A stretch of 64,000 nt of DNA. It comes from Spyradosoma sp004558035 (GTDB lineage Bacteria; Verrucomicrobiota; Verrucomicrobiia; Opitutales; UBA953). Of the stretch, positions 32,972 to 40,457 are shown piece after piece. Positions within the stretch are counted from its first letter, which is position 1. Each line of letters starts with the position of its first letter. The position numbers and the translations under genes were made by a program. The stretch lies in the NCBI RefSeq assembly GCF_050314555.1, contig NZ_JBNPNH010000001.1:430715-494714 (forward strand), read 5' to 3'. The notes beneath the pieces were generated by a model, which saw only the letters and a program-made list of their open reading frames with translations, did no database searches and was not told where the DNA came from.

Positions 32972-33847
32972 ATGAAAACACGGAACGACGGCGCGGAAAC
33001 GCGCGCGAACGAACTGCCCGTCGCGCTCACGGTCGCGGGCTCGGATTCCGGCGGCGGCGCCGGGATTCAGGCGGATCTGCTCACGTTCGCCGCGCACGGC
33101 GTCTTCGGCGCGACGGCGGTCGCCGCGCTCACCGCGCAGAATCCCGACGGCGTTTCCGCCGTGCGCGCCGTTCCCGCCGCCTTCGTGCGCGAACAGGCCG
33201 AACAGGTCGCGCGTTTCTTCCGGATCGGCGCGGCGAAGACCGGCATGCTCGCGAACGCGGAAATCATCGCCGCCGTCGCGGACTTTTTCGCCGCGCGGAG
33301 CGAAATAAGACTCGTCGTCGATCCCGTGATGATCGCGACGAGCGGCGCCGCGCTGATCGACGCCGAGGCGGTCGCGACGCTGCGGGAACGCCTGATTCCG
33401 CGCGCGGCGCTCGTCACGCCCAATCTCGACGAGGCGGAAACGCTGCTCGGCGAAAAATTCGCGTGGCGCGGGAACGCGGACGCGACGCCCGAGGAAATCG
33501 AGGCGTCCGCCGAAAAGCTCGCCGACGCGCTCGGCGTTCCCGTGCTGCTCAAGGGCGGGCACGGCGCCGGGAACGACGTGCGGGACGCGCTCGCTTTCCC
33601 GGAAAAATCGGAAGTCCCCCGCCGTCGCTCCCGGAGCTTCGTCCACGCGCGCGTCGCGGGAACGAACACGCACGGGAGCGGCTGCACGCTTTCCGCGGCG
33701 GTCGCGGCGAATCTCGCGTCCGCGCCGGAGTCCGACGTGGCGGAAACGCTCGGCGAAGCGGTCGCGCGCGCGATCGACTACGTTTCCCGCGGCATCGCGC
33801 GCCCGCTCCGCGTCGCCGGCGACCGCTTCATCGCGCACCTGCGCTGA
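32972..33847 (+). CDS. thiD: Hydroxymethylpyrimidine / phosphomethylpyrimidine kinase
   Basis: The 291-residue ribokinase-fold enzyme phosphorylates HMP and HMP-P for thiamine synthesis. It has LTVAGSDSGGGAGIQADL, AAKTGMLAN, VDPVMIATSG, VTPNLDEAETLLG, VLLKGGHG and the catalytic Asp/anion-hole region THGSGCTLSAAVAANLA. No TPP riboswitch precedes it. A TTAAGC -10-like box 8 bp before the ATG has a dispersed-motif copy directly upstream. Confidence 0.93.
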   Translation: MKTRNDGAETRANELPVALTVAGSDSGGGAGIQADLLTFAAHGVFGATAVAALTAQNPDGVSAVRAVPAAFVREQAEQVARFFRIGAAKTGMLANAEIIAAVADFFAARSEIRLVVDPVMIATSGAALIDAEAVATLRERLIPRAALVTPNLDEAETLLGEKFAWRGNADATPEEIEASAEKLADALGVPVLLKGGHGAGNDVRDALAFPEKSEVPRRRSRSFVHARVAGTNTHGSGCTLSAAVAANLASAPESDVAETLGEAVARAIDYVSRGIARPLRVAGDRFIAHLR

Positions 33848-33912
33848 GCGCAGGGACGCACGCGTCGCGGGAACGAAAAGGAGGGCAAGCGGGACGCTTA
33901 CCCCTCCCCTGT

Positions 33913-33985
33913 TGAATTCGCGTTCATTCGCGGAAATTCGCAGTTTCAAAAAATCTGCGGAAATCTGCGTCATCTGCGGGAAAAA
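33913..33985. repeat. Degenerate intergenic repeat (TTCATTCGCGGAAATTCG type)
   Basis: The stretch holds GTTCATTCGCGGAAATTCGC, then AATCTGCGGAAATCTGCG and TCATCTGCGGG. It resembles the inverse of 1687-1720 and fragments near 56480-56505. Such short degenerate repeats occur in intergenic DNA of many bacteria; no gene is seen here. Confidence 0.5.
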
Positions 33986-34048
33986 TTTTTACGGGCGGAT
34001 TTCAAAAGCGCCGCGGGAACGCGCCCACCGACGAGCGCATCAGAATTC

Positions 34049-34077
34049 TTGATTTTCTCCGAAAACGGGGCGACAAT
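34049..34077 (+). promoter_or_regulatory. Promoter for ferritin
   Basis: TTGATT (34049-34054), a 17-bp spacer and GACAAT (34072-34077) end 9 bp before the ATG at 34087, implying a transcript with almost no leader. No iron-box-like palindrome is evident. Confidence 0.5.
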
Positions 34078-34086
34078 CTGCGGTCT

Positions 34087-34611
34087 ATGATCAGTGAAAA
34101 AATCTCCGAAGCGCTCAACGAACAGTTGAAGTGGGAAATGTATTCGGCGAATCTTTACCTCGCCATGTCCGCGTATTTCGCGGACGTCGGCCTGCCGGGC
34201 TTCGCCAACTGGATGCGCGTCCAATACCAGGAAGAAACCGCGCACGCGCTGAAGTTCTACGATTTCGTGCTCTCGCGCGGCGGACGTTCGAAGCTCTCCG
34301 CGATCGACGAACCGCCGGCTCAGTGGGCGAACCCGTTCGAAGCGTTCAAGGCGACCGCCGAACACGAGGCGGAAGTCACCCGCCGCATCAACGAGCTCGT
34401 CCACCTCGCGAAAGCCGAGCACGATTTCGCGACCGACATCTTCCTGCAGTGGTTCGTGACCGAGCAGATCGAGGAAGAGGAAAACGTCAAGGCGATCATC
34501 GACCGCCTCAAGCTCGTCAACGGCGAAGGTCAGGGTCTGCTGATGCTCGACGCGGACGCCGCCGCGCGCACCTACACCGCGCCGCCCGCCAACGGCAATC
34601 CCGCCGCCTGA
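34087..34611 (+). CDS. Bacterial non-haem ferritin
   Basis: The 174-residue four-helix iron-storage protein forms 24-mers. Ferroxidase ligands are in place: Glu17 (LKWEMYSANLYL), Glu50 and His53 (YQEETAHALKF), and later Glu residues in AEHEAEV and TEQIEEEEN. The C-terminal 20 residues are an Ala/Pro-rich extension. It is a single-gene unit with its own promoter and terminator. Confidence 0.95.
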   Translation: MISEKISEALNEQLKWEMYSANLYLAMSAYFADVGLPGFANWMRVQYQEETAHALKFYDFVLSRGGRSKLSAIDEPPAQWANPFEAFKATAEHEAEVTRRINELVHLAKAEHDFATDIFLQWFVTEQIEEEENVKAIIDRLKLVNGEGQGLLMLDADAAARTYTAPPANGNPAA

Positions 34612-34635
34612 GCGCGCGCGTTCCCGTCTCACGCG

Positions 34636-34678
34636 AAAAGGCGTTCCCGCGAAACGAATCGCGGGAACGCCTTTTTTT
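34636..34678. terminator. Bidirectional terminator between ferritin and the beta-CASP gene
   Basis: AAAAGGCGTTCCCGC and GCGGGAACGCCTTTT form a 15-bp perfect stem with a 10-nt loop and T7 on plus, A4 on the left for minus. It serves both convergent genes and is an inverted pair of the dispersed 8-mer. Confidence 0.9.
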
Positions 34679-34689
34679 CGTGCGGCGGC

Positions 34690-36096
34690 TCAGAGCATGA
34701 CCGCTTCGCCGAGGCTCGGAATCGCGGCGCGGATTCCGAAGCGGACGTGGATTTTTTCCGCGAGCGCGGCGCGCTGGCGGGCTTCGCCGTGCATCACGAC
34801 GACGCGCGGGCGCTTCTTCTTTTTCTCGCAGAGCGGCGCGAGCCATTTCAGCAGATCCGTCTGCCCCGCGTGCGCGGAAAATCCGCCCAGCGTGTAGACT
34901 TTCGCCGCGACGCCGATTTCCTCGCCGTAGATGCGGACGCGCTTGCGCCCTTCTGCGATCAGGCGGCCGAGCGAGCCTTCCGCCTGGTAGCCGCAGATGA
35001 GGACGGTCGTCGTCGGCTTCCACAGGTTGTTCTTGAAGTGGTGCAGAATGCGGCCGCCGTTGCACATGCCCGCTCCCGCCATGATGACGCAGGGGCCTTC
35101 CATGTCGTTGAGCGCGCGCGATTCCTCGCCCGTCTCGCAGATCTTCAGCGTCGAAAGCCCGGATTTGAGCCGGTTCATCTTTTCGACGTCGGAGGCTTCC
35201 TCGTCGTAGAGCTCGGTGTGCCGCTGATAAAGCCGGCTCGCCTTGATCGCCATCGGGCTGTCGAGGTAAACCGGAATCTTCGGCAGTTCGCCGTTCGAGA
35301 AAAAGCCGCCGAGATAATACAGCAGCTGCTGCGCGCGGCCGACGGCGAAGGTCGGGATCAGCACCTTGCCCTTGCGCGCGATCGCCTCCTGGAGCAGCTG
35401 GCGGAACTCGTTGACCGTCGCGTCCAGCGAGCGGTGATCGCGGTCGCCGTAAGTGGATTCCACGAACACGACGTCGAAATCGACGTCCGAGACCTTTTTG
35501 CTGTCGCGCAGAATCGGCATGTCCGCGCCGCCGAGATCGCCGGAGAACATCAGCGCCTTCTTCACGCCGACGTCGTTCACGAAGAGCTCCACGCAGGTCG
35601 AGCCGAGCAGATGCCCCGCCTCGACGAAGCGGAACTCCATGCCGGGCGCGATTTCCGTCGGCGCCTCGTAATCGACGGCCCGGAACAGCGGGAAGACTTT
35701 TTTGACGTCCTCCGTCGTGTAGAGCGGCGGCTTGGGCTTGCGCAGCGCGCGGGCGCGCTTGCGGTTCGCGCGGATCGCGTCCGCCTCCTGAATGTGGGCC
35801 GAATCCAGCAGAATCAGCTTCGCGACTTCGATCGTCGCCTCCGTCGCGTAGATGGGATTGGAGAACCCGGCTTTGACGAACAGCGGCAGACGGCCGCAGT
35901 GATCGAGATGCGCGTGCGTGAGCACGACGGCGTTCAGACGGCTCGGATCGAGCCCTCCGGGAACGCGATTGGCGGATTCGCTGAGCGTGAATCCTTGGAA
36001 AATCCCGCAGTCGACCAGGATTTTCGCCCGTTTTGTTTCAACGAGATAACAGGAGCCGGTTACGCCACCGGCAGCGCCGTAGGGTATAACTCTCAT
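34690..36096 (-). CDS. Beta-CASP metallo-beta-lactamase ribonuclease
   Basis: The 468-residue MBL-fold nuclease has the metal motif THAHLDHCGRLPL, further ligands in AGHLLGST and SGDLGG, then the beta-CASP domain (about 190-390: IPTFAVGRAQQLLYYL, VYLDSPMA, MAGAGMCNGGRILHH) and the C-terminal FSAHAGQTDLLKWL and VVVMHGEARQ of the RNA-processing type. It probably acts in RNA maturation or decay. A KH domain as in archaeal CPSF homologues is absent. Confidence 0.92.
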   Translation of the reverse strand: MRVIPYGAAGGVTGSCYLVETKRAKILVDCGIFQGFTLSESANRVPGGLDPSRLNAVVLTHAHLDHCGRLPLFVKAGFSNPIYATEATIEVAKLILLDSAHIQEADAIRANRKRARALRKPKPPLYTTEDVKKVFPLFRAVDYEAPTEIAPGMEFRFVEAGHLLGSTCVELFVNDVGVKKALMFSGDLGGADMPILRDSKKVSDVDFDVVFVESTYGDRDHRSLDATVNEFRQLLQEAIARKGKVLIPTFAVGRAQQLLYYLGGFFSNGELPKIPVYLDSPMAIKASRLYQRHTELYDEEASDVEKMNRLKSGLSTLKICETGEESRALNDMEGPCVIMAGAGMCNGGRILHHFKNNLWKPTTTVLICGYQAEGSLGRLIAEGRKRVRIYGEEIGVAAKVYTLGGFSAHAGQTDLLKWLAPLCEKKKKRPRVVVMHGEARQRAALAEKIHVRFGIRAAIPSLGEAVML

Positions 36097-36177
36097 AAGC
36101 GATTACCGAGGATACCCGGAATTTCCGAAAAGGAAAGCCTAAAATACGGGCGCGGCGGCGGCCGCGAAAAATCGCAA

Positions 36178-36206
36178 TTTACTATTCGGGCAAAACAAAA
36201 CATTAT
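36178..36206 (+). promoter_or_regulatory. Promoter for the mogA-hemH pair
   Basis: TTTACT (36178-36183), a 17-bp AT-rich spacer and CATTAT (36201-36206) end 9 bp before the ATG at 36216, again suggesting a leaderless or nearly leaderless transcript. No motif copy lies in this spacer. Confidence 0.5.
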
Positions 36207-36215
36207 CCCGCGATT

Positions 36216-36686
36216 ATGTTAAGAATCGGAAGACTGACCATTTGCGACCGCACGCTCGCCGGCATCACGCCGGACTTGAGCGGCAAGGAAATCGAACGCA
36301 TGCTCAGCGACCTGCTCGGCGAAGACGTCACGTTCGTCTCGCGAATCGTCGGGCACGACCGCAACCGCATCGCCGACGCCATCCGCAGTCTCGTGGACGA
36401 CGAACGCTGCACGCTCGTCCTCACCGCCGGCGGCACGGGTCCGGCGCGCCGCGACGTCACGCCGGAGGCGACGCGCCTCGTCATCGAAAAGGAGCTTCCC
36501 GGCTTCGGCGAGATTCTGCGCATGAAGTATTACGAAACGACGAAGACCGCGGTGCTGCTGCGCGTCGCGGCGGGCATCCGCTCGCACGCGCTCATCGTCA
36601 ATCTGCCGGGGACGCCGGAGGGCATCCGCTCGTCGCTGGAGATTCTCGGCCCGGCGATCTACGAGTGCATCATGCACGTCCGCTGA
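36216..36686 (+). CDS. Molybdopterin adenylyltransferase (MogA/MoaB family)
   Basis: The 156-residue protein has the molybdopterin-binding core TICDRTLAGITPDLSGKEIE, LVLTAGGTGPARRDVTPEAT and VNLPGTPEGIRSSLEIL. MogA adenylates molybdopterin before metal insertion; MoaB homologues are less certain. No other cofactor gene lies in the window. The adjacent hemH starts 10 bp later and probably shares the transcript. Confidence 0.9.
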   Translation: MLRIGRLTICDRTLAGITPDLSGKEIERMLSDLLGEDVTFVSRIVGHDRNRIADAIRSLVDDERCTLVLTAGGTGPARRDVTPEATRLVIEKELPGFGEILRMKYYETTKTAVLLRVAAGIRSHALIVNLPGTPEGIRSSLEILGPAIYECIMHVR

Positions 36687-36696
36687 GGCTCCGCCG

Positions 36697-37716
36697 ATGC
36701 CGGAAACGCCGTTCCCGCCGCGCGCCGTCGTGCTGCTCGCTCTCGGGACGCCGCGCGACGCGGGCGTTCCCGCCGTGCGCCGTTTTCTGCGGGAATTTCT
36801 GAGCGACCGCCGCGTCGTCGCGCTCCCGTGGATTCTGCGCAAGGCGCTCGTGGAGCTGGTGATTCTGCCGCGCCGCGCCGCCGTCGCCGCCGCGCGCTAC
36901 CGCAAGATCGAAACGCCGCGCGGCATGCCGCTCGCCGTCTTCACGGAGGCGCTGCGGGAACGCGTGCGCGCGGCGCTCGGCAACCGCGTTCCGGTCTTCG
37001 CCGCGATGCGCTACGGCGAGCCTTCGGCGGAAAGCGTCGCGCGCGAAATCGCCCGGCTCGGCGTCCGCGAAGTCGCCGTGCTGCCGCAGTTTCCGCAGTA
37101 CGCGGAATCGTCTTTCGAGACGGCAGTCGCACATTTTTCCGACGCGCTGAAACGCTTCGCGCCGCGGGCTCGCGCGCGCGTCGCGGCGCCTTTTTACACC
37201 GCGACGGGCTACGTCGAGGCCGTCGCGGAAACGCTGCGCGGCTTCGTCGGCGAGGGCCGCGATTTTCTTTTTTCCTTTCACGGCGTTCCCGTGAAATCGC
37301 TCGTCCGCGTCGCCCGCGGAAAGCGGCTCGCCTGCAATCCCGCGCGCGCGGAATTTTCCGAAAAGAACTGCGTCGCCTGCGCGGCGGCGGAGAAATGCTA
37401 TCGGCGGCAGTGCTTCGCGGGCGCGGCGGCGATCGCGGCGGCGGCGGGCATTCCGCGGGAACGCTTCCGCGTCGCGTTTCAGTCGCGCTTCGGCGGAGGC
37501 GCCTGGCTGCTTCCCGCGACGGCGGACGAAAAAATCTCCGACGCGACCGTCGTCGTCGCTCCCGGCTTCACGGCGGACAATCTCGAAACGCTGCTCGAAC
37601 TGCGCGAGCTCGGCGCGGGAACGCTCGCGCCGTGCCTGAACGACTCGCCGCGCTTCGCGGAATTTCTTGCCCGCGAAGCCGAAAGCCTTTTCGCGGGCGA
37701 AGACGCGCAGACATAA
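36697..37716 (+). CDS. hemH: Ferrochelatase
   Basis: The 339-residue enzyme inserts Fe2+ into protoporphyrin IX (or coproporphyrin) at the end of haem synthesis. It has MRYGEPSAE, VLPQFPQYAESSFETA, the metal-site His in FSFHGVPVKS, FQSRFGGGAWL and the conserved Glu region PGFTADNLETLLEL. A cysteine-rich stretch at about 208-235 (CNPAR, CVACAAAEKCYRRQC) is a possible Fe-S or metal site. No other haem gene is near. Confidence 0.94.
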   Translation: MPETPFPPRAVVLLALGTPRDAGVPAVRRFLREFLSDRRVVALPWILRKALVELVILPRRAAVAAARYRKIETPRGMPLAVFTEALRERVRAALGNRVPVFAAMRYGEPSAESVAREIARLGVREVAVLPQFPQYAESSFETAVAHFSDALKRFAPRARARVAAPFYTATGYVEAVAETLRGFVGEGRDFLFSFHGVPVKSLVRVARGKRLACNPARAEFSEKNCVACAAAEKCYRRQCFAGAAAIAAAAGIPRERFRVAFQSRFGGGAWLLPATADEKISDATVVVAPGFTADNLETLLELRELGAGTLAPCLNDSPRFAEFLAREAESLFAGEDAQT

Positions 37717-37757
37717 AAAATTACGCTTCGGAGCGTAACGCCTCGAAGCGTAATTTT
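37717..37757. terminator. Bidirectional terminator between hemH and asnS
   Basis: AAAATTACGCTTCG and CGAAGCGTAATTTT form a perfect 14-bp stem. The loop side also contains TTACGCTTCGGAGCGTAA, a second hairpin that competes with the first. It separates convergent genes and does not use the dispersed 8-mer. Confidence 0.8.
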
Positions 37758-37783
37758 CGGGGACGCGTTCCCGCGGAGGGCGC

Positions 37784-39175
37784 TCAGCGCGCGCAGCCGG
37801 GCGTGCGCGGGAACGGAATCACGTCGCGGATGTTGCCTTCGCCCGTGACGAACATCAGCATCCGCTCGAAGCCGAGCCCGAAGCCCGAATGCGGCACGCT
37901 GCCGAAACGGCGCAGATCCGCGTACCAGCCGTAATCCTTTTCCGAAAGCCCGTGTTCGCGCATCGCCTCGAGCAGCTTGTCGAGCCGTTCCTCGCGCTGG
38001 CTGCCGCCGACGATCTCGCCGATGCCGGGCACGAGCAGGTCCGCCGCCGCGACGGTCTTCCCGTCGTCGTTCCGGCGCATGTAGAACGGCTTCGCCGCGC
38101 GCGGGTAATCATAAACCGCGACCGGCGACCTGAAATGCTTTTCCGTGAGGAAGCGCTCGTGCTCGCTCTGCAGCGCCTCGCCCCAGACGGGCTCGAACTC
38201 GAATTTTTCGCCGGACGCGCGCAGGATTTCGATCGCCTCGGTGTAGCTCACGCGCACGAACGGTTTTTCGAGCACGTGCGCGAGGCGTTCCCGCAGCCCT
38301 TTGCTGACGAATTTGTCGAAGAACGCGATTTCGTCCGGGCAGTTTTCGAGCACGTCGGCGATGAGGTGCTTGATGAACGCCTCGGCGACGTCGATGTCCT
38401 CGTGAATGTCGCAGAACGCCATCTCCGGCTCGATCATCCAGAACTCGCTGGCGTGGCGCGACGTGTGCGAATTTTCCGCGCGGAACGTCGGGCCGAACGT
38501 ATAGACGTTCCCGAGCGCGCACGCGAGCGTCTCCGCCTCGAGCTGGCCGCTGACGGTCAGAAAGGACTGCCGCGCGAAGAAATCCTGCGCGTAGTCGATT
38601 TTCCCTTCGGGCGTCTTCGGGAGCGCGTCGAGCGGGAGCGTCGTCACGCGGAAAAGCTCGCCCGCGCCCTCGCAGTCGCTCGTCGTGATGAGCGGCGTGT
38701 GCACGTAGGCGAAGCCGCGCGCCTGGAAGAAATTGTGCACGGCGTAGGCGAGGCGGGAACGCACGCGGAACATCGCGCCGAAGCGGTTCGTGCGCGCGCG
38801 CAGGTGCGGAATCTCGCGGAGGAATTCGACCGTGTGTCCCTTCTTCTGCAGCGGGAACGTCTCCGGCGAAGCACCGACGATCTCGAACGCCGTCGCGCGC
38901 AGCTCCCAGCTCTGCCCCTGCCCCTGCGAAGGCACGAGCGCGCCGCGCACGGCGACCGCCGCGCCCGTGAGCGCGCTCTTCACCGACGCGTAGCCCGCGC
39001 AGGCGGCGTCCACGACGCACTGCAGATTCTTCTGGCACGAGCCGTCGTTTATTTCCACGAAGGAAAACGTCTTCGAGTCGCGGCGCGTGCGCACCCAGCC
39101 CCGGACGAGCGCGTCTTCGACGGGAGCGCTCGCGGCGAGCGCGGTTTTCACGGAAATTTTTCGGAATGTGTTCAT
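37784..39175 (-). CDS. asnS: Asparaginyl-tRNA synthetase
   Basis: The 463-residue class IIb synthetase starts with an OB-fold anticodon domain (VRGWVRTRRDSKTFSFVEIN). The catalytic core follows with TFGPTFRAENSHTSRHASEF, WMIEPEMAF, VYDYPRAAKPFYMR and motif 3 GFGLGFERMLMFVTG. Length and order match AsnRS rather than AspRS. The gene is 30 bp downstream of queA on minus. Confidence 0.96.
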   Translation of the reverse strand: MNTFRKISVKTALAASAPVEDALVRGWVRTRRDSKTFSFVEINDGSCQKNLQCVVDAACAGYASVKSALTGAAVAVRGALVPSQGQGQSWELRATAFEIVGASPETFPLQKKGHTVEFLREIPHLRARTNRFGAMFRVRSRLAYAVHNFFQARGFAYVHTPLITTSDCEGAGELFRVTTLPLDALPKTPEGKIDYAQDFFARQSFLTVSGQLEAETLACALGNVYTFGPTFRAENSHTSRHASEFWMIEPEMAFCDIHEDIDVAEAFIKHLIADVLENCPDEIAFFDKFVSKGLRERLAHVLEKPFVRVSYTEAIEILRASGEKFEFEPVWGEALQSEHERFLTEKHFRSPVAVYDYPRAAKPFYMRRNDDGKTVAAADLLVPGIGEIVGGSQREERLDKLLEAMREHGLSEKDYGWYADLRRFGSVPHSGFGLGFERMLMFVTGEGNIRDVIPFPRTPGCAR

Positions 39176-39205
39176 GAGTGAAAAAAGTTGCGGGAACGGC
39201 GCGCG

Positions 39206-40318
39206 TCACAGAATCAGCATCGCGTCACCGTAGCTGTAAAAACGATAGCCGCGCGCGACCGCCTCGGCGTAGATTTCCTTGAGCCAGGCGATTCCGCTCA
39301 TTTCGCCCGGCGCGAGAAACGTCGCGACGAGGCACATCAGCGTCGATTTCGGCAGGTGGAAATTCGTGATCAGCGCGTCCGCGCCCGAAATCGTCTGCGG
39401 CGGATAGACGAAGAGCCCGGCGCTCGCGGCGACGTTCCCGCGCGCGGGAATCAGCGGATCGCCGGCGGCGCGACGGCGCGCGAAATCCTCCATCGCGCGC
39501 AGGCTCGTCGTGCCCACGGCGAGACGCGGCGAGCGCGCCTTGTCGACGATTTCGAGCTGCTCCCGCGTCGCCGCCGGAATGACGTAAAATTCCTTGTGCA
39601 TCGGGTGCGCCTCGATCGTCGCGGATTTGATGGGCTGAAACGTGCCCAGGCCGATGTGCAGCGTCAGATCGAACTGCGGCACGCCGCGGGAACGCAGACG
39701 CTCCAGCAGAACTTCGGAAAAATGCAGTCCCGCCGTCGGCGCCGCGGCGGCGACCGGCTCGTCGCGCCGCGCGTAGACCGTCTGGTAACGTTCCTTGTCG
39801 AGCTCGGAAAAATCCTTGTCCTTCGGGCGGGCGCGCGTGATGTAGGGCGGGAGCGGCAGCGCGCCGATCTTAGCCGCGACGTCGAGCACGTCGCGGAGCG
39901 GCGGGAACACGTCGAACTCGACGAGATATTCGCCGCCGCCGTCCTCGCAGTCCTCCTTCGCGATCACGCGCGCACGATAGACGCCCTCGACGCCGAACGC
40001 GCCCGAAGCCGCCTTTTTCCCCGGCTTGAGCAGACACCACCAGCGCGTCGGCGTTTCGCCCGGGCGCAGCAGCAGGCACTCGACCTTCCCGCCGGAGCCC
40101 TCGCGCACGCCGGGCAGGCGTGCCTGCAGCACGGCGGCGTCGTTGCGGAACATCCGCGTCCCCGCGGGAAGCAGATCCGGCAGATCCGCGAAAACGCAAT
40201 GGCGCAGCGTTCCCGAAGCGCGGTCGACGACGAGCAGGCGCGAATCCTCCCGCCGCGCGGCGGGCGTCTGCGCGATCAGGCGCTCGGGCAAATCGTAATC
40301 GAAGAGTTCCGTGTCCAT
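39206..40318 (-). CDS. queA: S-adenosylmethionine:tRNA ribosyltransferase-isomerase
   Basis: The 370-residue enzyme adds the cyclopentanediol precursor of queuosine to tRNA. It shows FDYDLPERLIAQTPAARRED, the PLPPYITRA segment, AAAAPTAGLHFSE, HIGLGTFQPI and ITNFHLPKSTLMCLVATF. It is divergent from uvrA with 139 bp between them. Confidence 0.96.
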   Translation of the reverse strand: MDTELFDYDLPERLIAQTPAARREDSRLLVVDRASGTLRHCVFADLPDLLPAGTRMFRNDAAVLQARLPGVREGSGGKVECLLLRPGETPTRWWCLLKPGKKAASGAFGVEGVYRARVIAKEDCEDGGGEYLVEFDVFPPLRDVLDVAAKIGALPLPPYITRARPKDKDFSELDKERYQTVYARRDEPVAAAAPTAGLHFSEVLLERLRSRGVPQFDLTLHIGLGTFQPIKSATIEAHPMHKEFYVIPAATREQLEIVDKARSPRLAVGTTSLRAMEDFARRRAAGDPLIPARGNVAASAGLFVYPPQTISGADALITNFHLPKSTLMCLVATFLAPGEMSGIAWLKEIYAEAVARGYRFYSYGDAMLIL

Positions 40319-40457
40319 GCCGAAAAAAACGTCCGCCTACTTTCCTCTCAATTCGCCTCGAACTCAACATGGAAAAACGCCCGCCGCTCCGCGCGCGGAG
40401 GGGTGAGCGGGAAAAATTTTCGTGTTCATCGGGGGCGGGGCGCGTTATCTTGGGCGC

